11,079 nucleotides of DNA from an uncultured Alistipes sp. (GTDB lineage: Bacteria > Bacteroidota > Bacteroidia > Bacteroidales > Rikenellaceae). Both the position numbers and the translations under genes were made by a program. The DNA is taken from contig URTU01000064.1 in the NCBI GenBank assembly GCA_900550925.1, forward strand, positions 1 through 11,079, given 5' to 3'. The notes beneath the pieces were generated by a model. It saw only the letters and a program-made list of their open reading frames with translations. It did no database searches and had not been told where the DNA came from. Each line of letters opens with the position of its first letter. Positions within the stretch are counted from its first letter, which is position 1. Shown here piece by piece: positions 1 through 5,431 of the stretch.

Positions 1-351
1 CAGGCCGATAAGCTGTTCGATCCGTTCGGGAGAGCTTTCCGTCACGTCGAGAAAGGAGAATGCACCGGCATTGTTGACCAGGATCTCGATTTCGAGCCTC
101 TGGCTCGAGGTCCAGTCATGAAGTTTTGTTGCGGCGTCGCGGTCGACCAGATCGAGAGTCAGGCGTCGGACCTCGATACCGTGTTCGGTCGCGATTTGCT
201 GCTGTGCCCGTGCAAGGGCATTGTCGTCGCGGCTTACGATGGCGAGGTTGTAGCCGAGTCCGGCCAACTGGTGGGCTATCTGGAGGCCTATACCGCTGCT
301 GGCACCCGTTACCAGAGCCCATGCCGAACCTTTTTCGATCGCGTGTGTCAT
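1..351 (-). CDS. Short-chain dehydrogenase/reductase, C-terminal part outside window (candidate 3beta-hydroxysteroid dehydrogenase)
   Basis: The first 117 residues of a classical SDR are visible; the frame is open to the left edge, so the rest lies outside. The Rossmann glycine motif TGASSGIG is at residues 15-22 and the structural NNAG motif at 93-96. An Arg (R41) just after the second beta strand suggests NADP(H) preference by the usual SDR rule. The catalytic Ser-Tyr-Lys would be beyond the edge and cannot be checked. The ATG at 349-351 is the first start after the upstream oxidoreductase stop, leaving 16 bp between them, so the two genes are almost certainly cotranscribed. There is no Shine-Dalgarno sequence, as usual in Bacteroidetes. 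Because the operon also holds a steroid 5-alpha-reductase and an OYE-family reductase, I infer a 3-keto/3-hydroxysteroid (bile acid) dehydrogenase. SDR fold is certain, substrate is not. Confidence 0.9.
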   Translation of the reverse strand, partial: MTHAIEKGSAWALVTGASSGIGLQIAHQLAGLGYNLAIVSRDDNALARAQQQIATEHGIEVRRLTLDLVDRDAATKLHDWTSSQRLEIEILVNNAGAFSFLDVTESSPERIEQLIGL

Positions 352-367
352 GTGGGCAAAGGTGTTT

Positions 368-1600
368 TTAAGGCAGTTTTGCCAGTTCGTCCTTGATTTT
401 TTTGGGCAGGTCGGGGCAATCCTTGTAACACTTCATGTCGACCGAATACATTCGGGCGATGCAGTAGTTTTTGTGGTCGCAGCGGCTGCGGCACGCTTCG
501 CCTTCGGTTTTGAGGCGGTTGACGAAATCGGGTTCGGTTACGAGGGCGCGGCCCATCTGGACCATTTCGAACCCGGCATCGAGGACGCGGTCGATACCTT
601 CGCGGCTGACCAGACCGCCGACATATACGAGCGGACATTTGAGTTCTTTGCGGAACTTGAGGGCATTTTCGAGGAAGAAGCACTCCTCGAACGGATACTG
701 GCGGATCATGTATGGGCCGCATAGCCGCACGAAGTATCTCAGCCACAACGGCATGTAGTAGCTCATGGTGTAGATCGGTATCTGGCCTCGCATGACGGCC
801 ATGGGGGCCTTGCTGACGAATCCGCTCGAGAGGACGATGCCGTTTACGCCGTAGCTTTCGATCTTCTTGGCTATTTCGAGCGACTCGGGGATCTGGATTC
901 CACTCTTGAAACCATCCTCCATGTTGTGCTTTACGAGAACGTTCATTCCGGTCTTTGCGGCGGCCTCCATGACGCGGTCCATGCACATGCACATGAAGCG
1001 CATCCGGTTTTCGAGCGAGCCGCCGAACTCGTCATGGCGGTGGTTGGTGTATGGCGAGAGGAACTGCGAGATGAGATATCCGTGGCCAGCATGCACCTCC
1101 ACGCAGTCGAAACCGGCCTCGTGAGCCGTCACCACGGCCCGCCCGAAGTCATCGGCCACCTGACGGATCTCGTCGCGGCGCATTCCGCGCACGGGGGTGT
1201 AGGCATAGAGGTTGAAGCCGGTTGAGGCACCGATCGGGATCTGGCCGGCGGTCGAGTAGTGGGTCATGTTTCCGCAGTGGCCGATCTGTATCGAGGCGGC
1301 GGCCCCTTCGGCATGTATGGCGTCGGTTATATCCTTGAGCGCCGGTACTATTTCGGGGCGCAGCCAGAGCTGTTTCTTGAACGAGAGTCCGCTTCGGCAG
1401 ACGGCGGCATAGGCGAGTGTGGTCATTCCGATACCGCCGCGGGCGACGCTGACGTGATATTGTTTGAGCTGTTCGGTGGGGCTGTAGTCCTTTCCCATCG
1501 ACTCGAAAGCCGCCGAACGTATCGTACGGTTCCGGAGCGTTATGTTACCCAGTTTGTAAGGGGTGAATAGTTTCGATTGGGCTGTCTTGTTCTCTGACAT
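368..1600 (-). CDS. NADH:flavin oxidoreductase of the Old Yellow Enzyme family (candidate steroid/bile acid 5beta-reductase)
   Basis: A 410-residue FMN-dependent TIM-barrel ene-reductase. Seen in the sequence: QIGHCGN (105-111) on an early strand, the substrate/hydride region HAGHGYLISQFLSP (170-183) followed by DEFGGSLENR (190-199), and the FMN-phosphate part GGL (328-330) with GRALV (350-354). It has only the barrel and a short Cys-rich tail (C370, C374, C380, C391, C395). It lacks the FAD/NAD domain of the longer 2,4-dienoyl-CoA reductase and BaiCD type. The tail resembles the 4Fe-4S loop of relatives, but the usual middle Cys of a CxxCxxC is Lys377. It starts 10 bp after the 5-alpha-reductase stop and ends 16 bp before the SDR, so it is the middle gene of a three-gene operon. 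OYE-type enzymes reduce or introduce the C4=C5 bond next to a 3-keto group in gut steroid metabolism; with these neighbours a 5BR role is a reasonable inference. Family assignment is very secure. Confidence 0.9.
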   Translation of the reverse strand: MSENKTAQSKLFTPYKLGNITLRNRTIRSAAFESMGKDYSPTEQLKQYHVSVARGGIGMTTLAYAAVCRSGLSFKKQLWLRPEIVPALKDITDAIHAEGAAASIQIGHCGNMTHYSTAGQIPIGASTGFNLYAYTPVRGMRRDEIRQVADDFGRAVVTAHEAGFDCVEVHAGHGYLISQFLSPYTNHRHDEFGGSLENRMRFMCMCMDRVMEAAAKTGMNVLVKHNMEDGFKSGIQIPESLEIAKKIESYGVNGIVLSSGFVSKAPMAVMRGQIPIYTMSYYMPLWLRYFVRLCGPYMIRQYPFEECFFLENALKFRKELKCPLVYVGGLVSREGIDRVLDAGFEMVQMGRALVTEPDFVNRLKTEGEACRSRCDHKNYCIARMYSVDMKCYKDCPDLPKKIKDELAKLP

Positions 1601-1610
1601 GGCGCTGTGT

Positions 1611-2381
1611 CTAATATATGAACGGGATTATTTTCTTGCGGTGGAGCGAAGTGAACTCCTCGCCGAACTCCTTCTGGTAACGGCGGTAGAGCGAGGCGGA
1701 ACGCGGGGCGAGGTTTGCGAATGTCCAGAGGGCGAAAACCGCTCCGGCCCACGACCACGATGCTATTGCAAAGCCGATCCACTCGGTCAGTTCGCCGAAG
1801 TAGTTCGCCGACGAGACGTATCGGAACATCCCGCCTTTTGGGATGTAGTGTTTGGTGTCGCCCGGTTTGCGCAGGTGACGGATGATATAGTCGGAGTGGA
1901 GGTTTATGGCCATTCCGGCGATGAATATCACGGTGCCGATGATGAACTGCGGGGAGTAGAGCCATGCGGTAGTGTACATGTCGGCCGGGGCGAGGTAGAA
2001 GATCCATCCGCCCTGCATGAGGGCGTTGAGGGTGTTGAACACGGCCCCCATGAGGACTATTCCGAGAGGCATTTTGGAGTTTCCGCGGATGAGCAGCGGG
2101 AATATGAATGACCGCTGTGCATAGTGGCTCTGGAAGAGCAGGAAGAGGACGAGCGGTGCGGGCTGCCAGGTCCGGTCGGAGCAGAGCCATAGGATTGTCA
2201 TTGCGATGAATACGGGGGCCTCCATCAACATCCATCCGATACGGTTTCCGACGGGGAGTCCGAATTTTCGGTTGAATAGCATTCCGTATCCGGCCTCGAC
2301 GTAGTGGAGCGCGATGAAAACGATTACGGCCACGACGGCCATTACGGCGAGGAATGTGTAGTATGTCGAGAGTTCGATCAT
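1611..2381 (-). CDS. Steroid 5-alpha-reductase family membrane enzyme (3-oxo-5alpha-steroid 4-dehydrogenase type)
   Basis: A 256-residue integral membrane protein, close in length to human SRD5A1/2 and apparently collinear with them from memory. Hydrophobic segments run at about 9-28, 50-67, 76-86, 105-120, 145-161 and 203-224. The NADPH-side signature is strikingly conserved: NLHSDYIIRHLRKPGD (160-175), then PKGG (181-184), SSANYFGE (190-197), and the C-terminal RKKIIPFIY. N160, D164, R171, N193 and E197 fall on the residues known for cofactor binding in SRD5A2, and E54 in the MEAPVF segment corresponds to catalytic Glu57. F94 sits where Tyr91 is expected. The start at 2381 is chosen because homology begins there; an upstream in-frame ATG at 2462 adds 27 unrelated residues and would overlap the probable promoter. 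It is the first gene of the operon, 10 bp ahead of the OYE gene. Expected reaction: NADPH reduction of a 3-keto-delta4 steroid to the 5alpha (allo) form. Confidence 0.9.
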   Translation of the reverse strand: MIELSTYYTFLAVMAVVAVIVFIALHYVEAGYGMLFNRKFGLPVGNRIGWMLMEAPVFIAMTILWLCSDRTWQPAPLVLFLLFQSHYAQRSFIFPLLIRGNSKMPLGIVLMGAVFNTLNALMQGGWIFYLAPADMYTTAWLYSPQFIIGTVIFIAGMAINLHSDYIIRHLRKPGDTKHYIPKGGMFRYVSSANYFGELTEWIGFAIASWSWAGAVFALWTFANLAPRSASLYRRYQKEFGEEFTSLHRKKIIPFIY

Positions 2382-2466
2382 TTCGGTTGAGTTTTTCTGG
2401 AGTGAGGTTGTGCAGGGCGGAGATTTCAGGAGCGTTTGCGGCCACTGCAATTCCGGATGCAATTTA

Positions 2467-2496
2467 CAAATATACGGAAAAAAGCCGAAGGTCGAA
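2467..2496 (-). promoter_or_regulatory. Probable Bacteroidetes-type promoter of the steroid operon
   Basis: On the minus strand TATATTTG (2474-2467) fits the -7 consensus TAnnTTTG exactly. An imperfect -33 element, TTCG (2496-2493), lies 18 bp upstream of it. Transcription would start near 2460, leaving a leader of about 80 nt before the ATG at 2381. The position and single-mismatch -33 are plausible, but nothing experimental is visible. Confidence 0.45.
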
Positions 2497-2575
2497 CCTC
2501 AAGAGGAATAATGGTTGAATATTCTACCCTTATGGGTTTAAAAGGCAGGTCTGAGGTTTGGGATAACGGGACAAA

Positions 2576-2583
2576 TATGTTTG
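2576..2583 (+). promoter_or_regulatory. Possible -7 element for gadB
   Basis: TATGTTTG matches TAnnTTTG. The only TTTG upstream (2557-2560) is 15 bp away rather than the usual 19-21, so the -33 match is poor. It would give a leader of about 110 nt before the gadB ATG. No better candidate is visible between 2382 and 2702 on this strand. Confidence 0.3.
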
Positions 2584-2702
2584 GGTGAGGTTGGGATTGG
2601 CATATTTTATGAAGAGAGAATTGGTCAGGATGCGGCGACGTGTCCGGAAGCGTGAAGACGCGAACTCTTTTTAATACAAATATTCCTAAAACAGAACCAG
2701 TT

Positions 2703-4154
2703 ATGAACATTAACTACAACAATTTGCATCGCACCAATGTTGAGACGGCGGTTTTCGGGTCGAAGGAGATGCGGCGGCCGGCGCCGGTGGACCGGATCCC
2801 GAATGAGCCGACGACGCCCGAAATCGCCTACCAGATGGTTAAGGACGAGACCTATCCCCAGACCCAGCCGCGGTTGAATCTGGCGACCTTCGTCACCACC
2901 TACATGGACGAGTATGCGACACGGCTGATGAACGAGGCGATCAACGTCAACTATATCGACGAGACGGAGTATCCGCGTGTGGCGGTTATGTGCGGGCGTT
3001 GCATCAACATTCTGGCCAACCTGTGGAACAGCCCCGAAAAGAACGAGTGGAAGAGCGGAGCGCTGGCAATCGGATCGTCGGAGGCATGTATGCTGGGCGG
3101 CGTTGCGGCATGGCTTCGTTGGCGTGCCAGACGCAAGGCCCAGGGCAAACCCTGCGACAAGCCGAATCTGGTGATGAGTTCGGCATTCCAGGTTGTGTGG
3201 GAGAAGTTCGCGCAGCTGTGGCAGATCGAGATGCGTACGGTTCCGGTAAGTTTCAAGCACCCGACGCTCGACCCCGAGGAGGCGCTGAAGATGTGCGACG
3301 AGAATACGATCTGTATCGTCCCGATCGAGGGTGTTACGTGGACGGGCCTGAACGACGATGTCGAGGCGCTCGACAAGGCGCTCGACGCATATAACAAGCG
3401 TACGGGTTACGACATTCCGATACATGTCGATGCGGCGACGGGCGGTTTCATCCTGCCGTTCCTGAATCCCGATGTGAAGTGGGATTTCCGCCTGAAGTGG
3501 GTTGCGTCGATCTCGACCTCGGGCCACAAGTTCGGACTGGTCTACCCGGGTCTGGGCTGGGTGGTATGGCGCGACAAGAGCTACCTGCCGCAGGAGATGT
3601 CGTTCAGTGTCAACTATCTGGGTGCCAACATCACGCAGGTCGGGCTGAACTTCTCGCGTCCGGCGGCGCAGGTTCTCGGACAGTACTACAATTTCATCCG
3701 TTTGGGCTTCGAGGGCTACAAGGAGGTCCAGCAGAACAGCATGGACATAGCGCGTTATGCTCATGAGCAGATCGGCGCGATGCCGCAGTTCACGCTCTAT
3801 TCGAAGGAGGTTGTTAACCCGCTGTTCATCTGGTACATGAATCCCGATTACGCGAAGAGTGCCAAATGGACGCTGTTCGATCTTCAGGCGGCGTTGCAGC
3901 AGAGCGGCTGGATGGTTCCGGCCTATACGCTTCCGGATGATCTGGAGAGTGTTGTCGTGATGCGCATCGTGGTGCGTCAGGGCATGAGCCGCGACATGAC
4001 CGACATGCTGTTGGGGGATATCCGCAATGCGGTATCGGAGTTCGAGAAGCTTGAGTACCCGACGCAGTCGCGAATCAAGATGGATAAGAACATTCCGCAG
4101 CAGGGCAAGGTGTTTACTCATACGCACCATTGTGCCAAGGCTGCGGCCAAATAG
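2703..4154 (+). CDS. gadB: Glutamate decarboxylase (PLP-dependent)
   Basis: A 483-residue cytoplasmic group II decarboxylase that converts L-glutamate to GABA and CO2, consuming a proton. The PLP lysine is K276 in STSGHKFGLVYPG, with H275 beside it; HVDAA (241-245) supplies the PLP-pyridine aspartate D243. T62, D86 and Q163 fall on the active-site positions known from E. coli GadB, and GSSEACMLGG (124-133) is the conserved phosphate-side segment. The C-terminus THTHHC (472-477) has histidines where E. coli uses a penultimate His to close the site at neutral pH. I start at 2703 because the A/T-rich leader ends there and the length then matches Bacteroides enzymes; an ATG at 2640 would add 21 atypical residues. 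No glutamate/GABA antiporter gene (gadC) is adjacent; any partner lies elsewhere. A 40-codon gene follows after 10 bp, and both share one terminator. Confidence 0.96.
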   Translation: MNINYNNLHRTNVETAVFGSKEMRRPAPVDRIPNEPTTPEIAYQMVKDETYPQTQPRLNLATFVTTYMDEYATRLMNEAINVNYIDETEYPRVAVMCGRCINILANLWNSPEKNEWKSGALAIGSSEACMLGGVAAWLRWRARRKAQGKPCDKPNLVMSSAFQVVWEKFAQLWQIEMRTVPVSFKHPTLDPEEALKMCDENTICIVPIEGVTWTGLNDDVEALDKALDAYNKRTGYDIPIHVDAATGGFILPFLNPDVKWDFRLKWVASISTSGHKFGLVYPGLGWVVWRDKSYLPQEMSFSVNYLGANITQVGLNFSRPAAQVLGQYYNFIRLGFEGYKEVQQNSMDIARYAHEQIGAMPQFTLYSKEVVNPLFIWYMNPDYAKSAKWTLFDLQAALQQSGWMVPAYTLPDDLESVVVMRIVVRQGMSRDMTDMLLGDIRNAVSEFEKLEYPTQSRIKMDKNIPQQGKVFTHTHHCAKAAAK

Positions 4155-4164
4155 AGCAAATGTT

Positions 4165-4287
4165 ATGATGAAAAATGAAAAGAAAGGCGGTTGCGGATGC
4201 GGGACGTCGCGTCCGACCGACAAGGGCAAGATGACCGAGGATAAGGGTCAGGCCCAGCAGGGAACGACCTCGAAAATGGGGAAGTAG
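4165..4287 (+). CDS. Small Lys/Gly-rich peptide with Cys-Gly-Cys-Gly motif, 40 aa, hypothetical
   Basis: This short frame begins with ATGATG 10 bp after the gadB stop and ends at TAG 4285-4287, upstream of the terminator at 4323. The peptide starts MMKNEKKGGCGCGTSRPTDK, is highly charged, has no hydrophobic stretch and no signal peptide, and carries two cysteines as CGCG (residues 10-13). I recognise no family. The position inside the gadB transcript, the tight spacing and the codon use similar to its neighbours argue for a real gene; its shortness argues for caution. A metal-binding or redox role is only a guess from the CGC motif. The start could be either ATG of the pair (4165 or 4168). 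Confidence 0.55.
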   Translation: MMKNEKKGGCGCGTSRPTDKGKMTEDKGQAQQGTTSKMGK

Positions 4288-4322
4288 AGAGAACTTTTTT
4301 CGATCCGGCCGTTAGGTCGGAA

Positions 4323-4365
4323 GGCGTGCGGCGGCCGTTGCGGGCAGCCGCATGCCGTTTTTTTT
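4323..4365 (+). terminator. Rho-independent terminator of gadB and the small peptide gene
   Basis: A 10-bp GC-rich stem (4323-4332 with 4347-4356, one G-U pair) with a 14-nt loop is followed by G and eight T (4358-4365). A weaker 6-bp stem (4305-4310 / 4315-4320) lies just before it. On the opposite strand no T-run follows the stem, so it seems to serve only the rightward transcript. Confidence 0.85.
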
Positions 4366-4383
4366 GTGGGGCGGTGTGGGCCG

Positions 4384-5088
4384 TCACTCCCCGCCGAATT
4401 GTTCGATAAGTTTCCGGGCCAGTTGAGGCATTCCGACTGCGGCGCGTTCGCAGATGTGGGTCAACGGGTTTCGGATTAGCGAGGTATCGGGTTTGCCCGG
4501 GTCGACAAGATAGATCGGCACCTTCGGATCGACGTACCGTACGAGCGATGCGGCGGGGTAGACGGCCAGCGAGGTGCCGACAATGACAAATATCTCGGCG
4601 CGGGCGGCGATACGCGTTGCAGTGTCGAACATCGGCACCGATTCGCCGAAAAAGACGATGTGCGGCCGCAGCAGCGACCCGTCTTCGGCGCGTGTATCGG
4701 GCTTCTGCTCCCAGCCTTCGAGCGGGTATATAAGGTCTGGGTTTGCCGAGCTGCGCAGTTTTGTCAGTTCGCCGTGGAGGTGTGTGACGTGTGTCGAACC
4801 GGCCCGCTCGTGGAGGTTGTCGACATTCTGCGTGACGACCTGCACGTCGAAATAGCGTTCCAGGCCGGCAATGGCCTTGTGGGCGGGATTGGGCTGTGCG
4901 GCAAGCATCTCGCGGCGACGCATGTTGTAGAACCGGATGACCGTATCGCGGTTGTTGCGGAGGGCTTCGGGTGTGCATACATCCTCGATGCGGTAGTTGG
5001 CCCAGAGGCCGTCGGCATCGCGGAATGTAGCTATTCCGCTGTCGGCACTTACGCCGGCACCGGTGAATACGACTAATTTCTTCTTCAT
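4384..5088 (-). CDS. cobB: Sirtuin family NAD-dependent protein deacylase (SIRT5/CobB type, no zinc cysteines)
   Basis: A 234-residue Sir2 protein that removes acyl groups from lysine using NAD. Visible motifs: GAGVSADSGIATFRD (10-24) for NAD binding, TQNVDNLHERAG (86-97), catalytic H105 in LHGEL, and GTSLAVYPAA (171-180). The pair Y54 and R57 in FYNMRR corresponds to the Tyr/Arg that let SIRT5 and CobB bind succinyl- or malonyl-lysine, so removal of acidic acyl groups is likely. Only two cysteines exist (C38, C213); the four-Cys zinc module expected between LHGEL and FFGE is replaced by a Cys-free segment (108-145). I recall this as a feature of Bacteroidetes relatives, so it is probably not a decayed gene. 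It converges on gadB, with the gadB terminator between. Start at 5088 gives the normal N-terminus MKKKLVVFTGAG. The symbol is by family only. Confidence 0.92.
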   Translation of the reverse strand: MKKKLVVFTGAGVSADSGIATFRDADGLWANYRIEDVCTPEALRNNRDTVIRFYNMRRREMLAAQPNPAHKAIAGLERYFDVQVVTQNVDNLHERAGSTHVTHLHGELTKLRSSANPDLIYPLEGWEQKPDTRAEDGSLLRPHIVFFGESVPMFDTATRIAARAEIFVIVGTSLAVYPAASLVRYVDPKVPIYLVDPGKPDTSLIRNPLTHICERAAVGMPQLARKLIEQFGGE

Positions 5089-5161
5089 GGCAGTCGAATT
5101 TGTTTTTCAGTCCATGTACGGGCCGGCCTGCTCGGGGCAGCCGTCGACGGGCATGGGCTGT

Positions 5162-5191
5162 CGGAATTTTCCGTAAAAATAGAAAATTCCG
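5162..5191. promoter_or_regulatory. Perfect 10-bp inverted repeat upstream of the sirtuin gene, possible operator
   Basis: CGGAATTTTC (5162-5171) and GAAAATTCCG (5182-5191) are exact reverse complements separated by 10 bp, giving 20-bp centre-to-centre spacing, two turns of DNA. The spacer contains, on the minus strand, TATTTTTA (5181-5174), a near match to the TAnnTTTG -7 element. A TTG lies 21 bp further upstream on that strand (5205-5203). This geometry fits a dimeric regulator covering the sirtuin promoter. A hairpin in a longer transcript is the alternative. Confidence 0.45.
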
Positions 5192-5305
5192 GCGAAAAAC
5201 GTCAATGTTTGTCTGCCGGATTTTGATTTAAAGTTGTCGGACGGGTAGTTGCGGGCGTTGCGGGTTTGGAATTGTGGGTAAGGTTGAATTATGGCAACCG
5301 GATGG

Positions 5306-5336
5306 TTTGGAGGTTCGGATAAAGTTAGTATATTTG
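5306..5336 (+). promoter_or_regulatory. Bacteroidetes-type promoter of the serine hydrolase-TPM-LemA operon
   Basis: TTTG (5306-5309) and TATATTTG (5329-5336) are separated by exactly 19 bp, a full match to the TTTG-N19-TAnnTTTG consensus of Bacteroidetes sigma factor promoters. Transcription should start near 5343, giving a leader of about 90 nt before the ATG at 5432. Confidence 0.65.
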
Positions 5337-5349
5337 CGTTTGTGAAACG

Positions 5350-5372
5350 GGTCTCCGGATGTCGTGGAGACC
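5350..5372 (+). other. Stem-loop in the 5' leader of the serine hydrolase operon
   Basis: GGTCTCC (5350-5356) pairs perfectly with GGAGACC (5366-5372) across a 9-nt loop, extendable by one G-U pair. It lies at the very 5' end of the predicted transcript, so it may protect the RNA from decay or bind a factor. No T-run follows and no riboswitch family is recognised. Confidence 0.4.
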
Positions 5373-5431
5373 TGTCTGTGCATGCTACTGAACTAATACA
5401 ACCCTATAAACTAACTTATTTGGAGACAGCT

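Larger units (their letters stand above)
2382..2702. other. Divergent intergenic region between the steroid operon and gadB
   Basis: This 321-bp, A/T-richer spacer holds control sequences for two diverging transcripts and no convincing gene. Besides the promoter candidates listed separately, it shows a direct repeat TGCAATT at 2446-2452 and 2458-2464 (12-bp period) just at the predicted start of the leftward transcript. It also has a small inverted repeat AGGT-cga-ACCT (2489-2499) overlapping the leftward -33 element. Either could be a regulator site; both are short enough to be chance. The stretch just before gadB (about 2665-2702) is A/T-rich without a Shine-Dalgarno sequence, which is the normal Bacteroidetes start context. 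Confidence 0.5.
5089..5431. other. Divergent intergenic region between the sirtuin gene and the serine hydrolase operon
   Basis: A 343-bp spacer without a convincing gene. It contains the inverted repeat at 5162-5191 (leftward side) and the promoter and leader stem-loop of the rightward operon (5306-5372). An open frame extends the hydrolase upstream to an ATG at 5291, but it runs through the promoter and would bury the signal peptide, so it is not coding. Between 5192 and 5305 I see nothing distinctive. Confidence 0.6.

Noticed and set aside
2382..2462. Upstream ATG at 2462 for the 5-alpha-reductase
   Set aside because: Adds 27 residues without homology before the membrane domain and starts at the predicted transcription start.
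2640..2702. Upstream ATG at 2640 for gadB
   Set aside because: Adds 21 residues unlike any glutamate decarboxylase N-terminus; the A/T-rich context favours 2703.
2625..4229. 534-codon open frame on the minus strand opposite gadB
   Set aside because: Arg/His/Leu-rich shadow of a strongly conserved gene in GC-rich DNA; no motifs, and gadB is certain on the other strand.
4295..4300. Run of six T as a terminator tail
   Set aside because: It precedes rather than follows a hairpin on the plus strand; the real terminator is at 4323-4365.
5291..5431. Upstream ATG at 5291 for the first serine hydrolase
   Set aside because: The extension crosses the consensus promoter and leader stem-loop and would bury the signal peptide.
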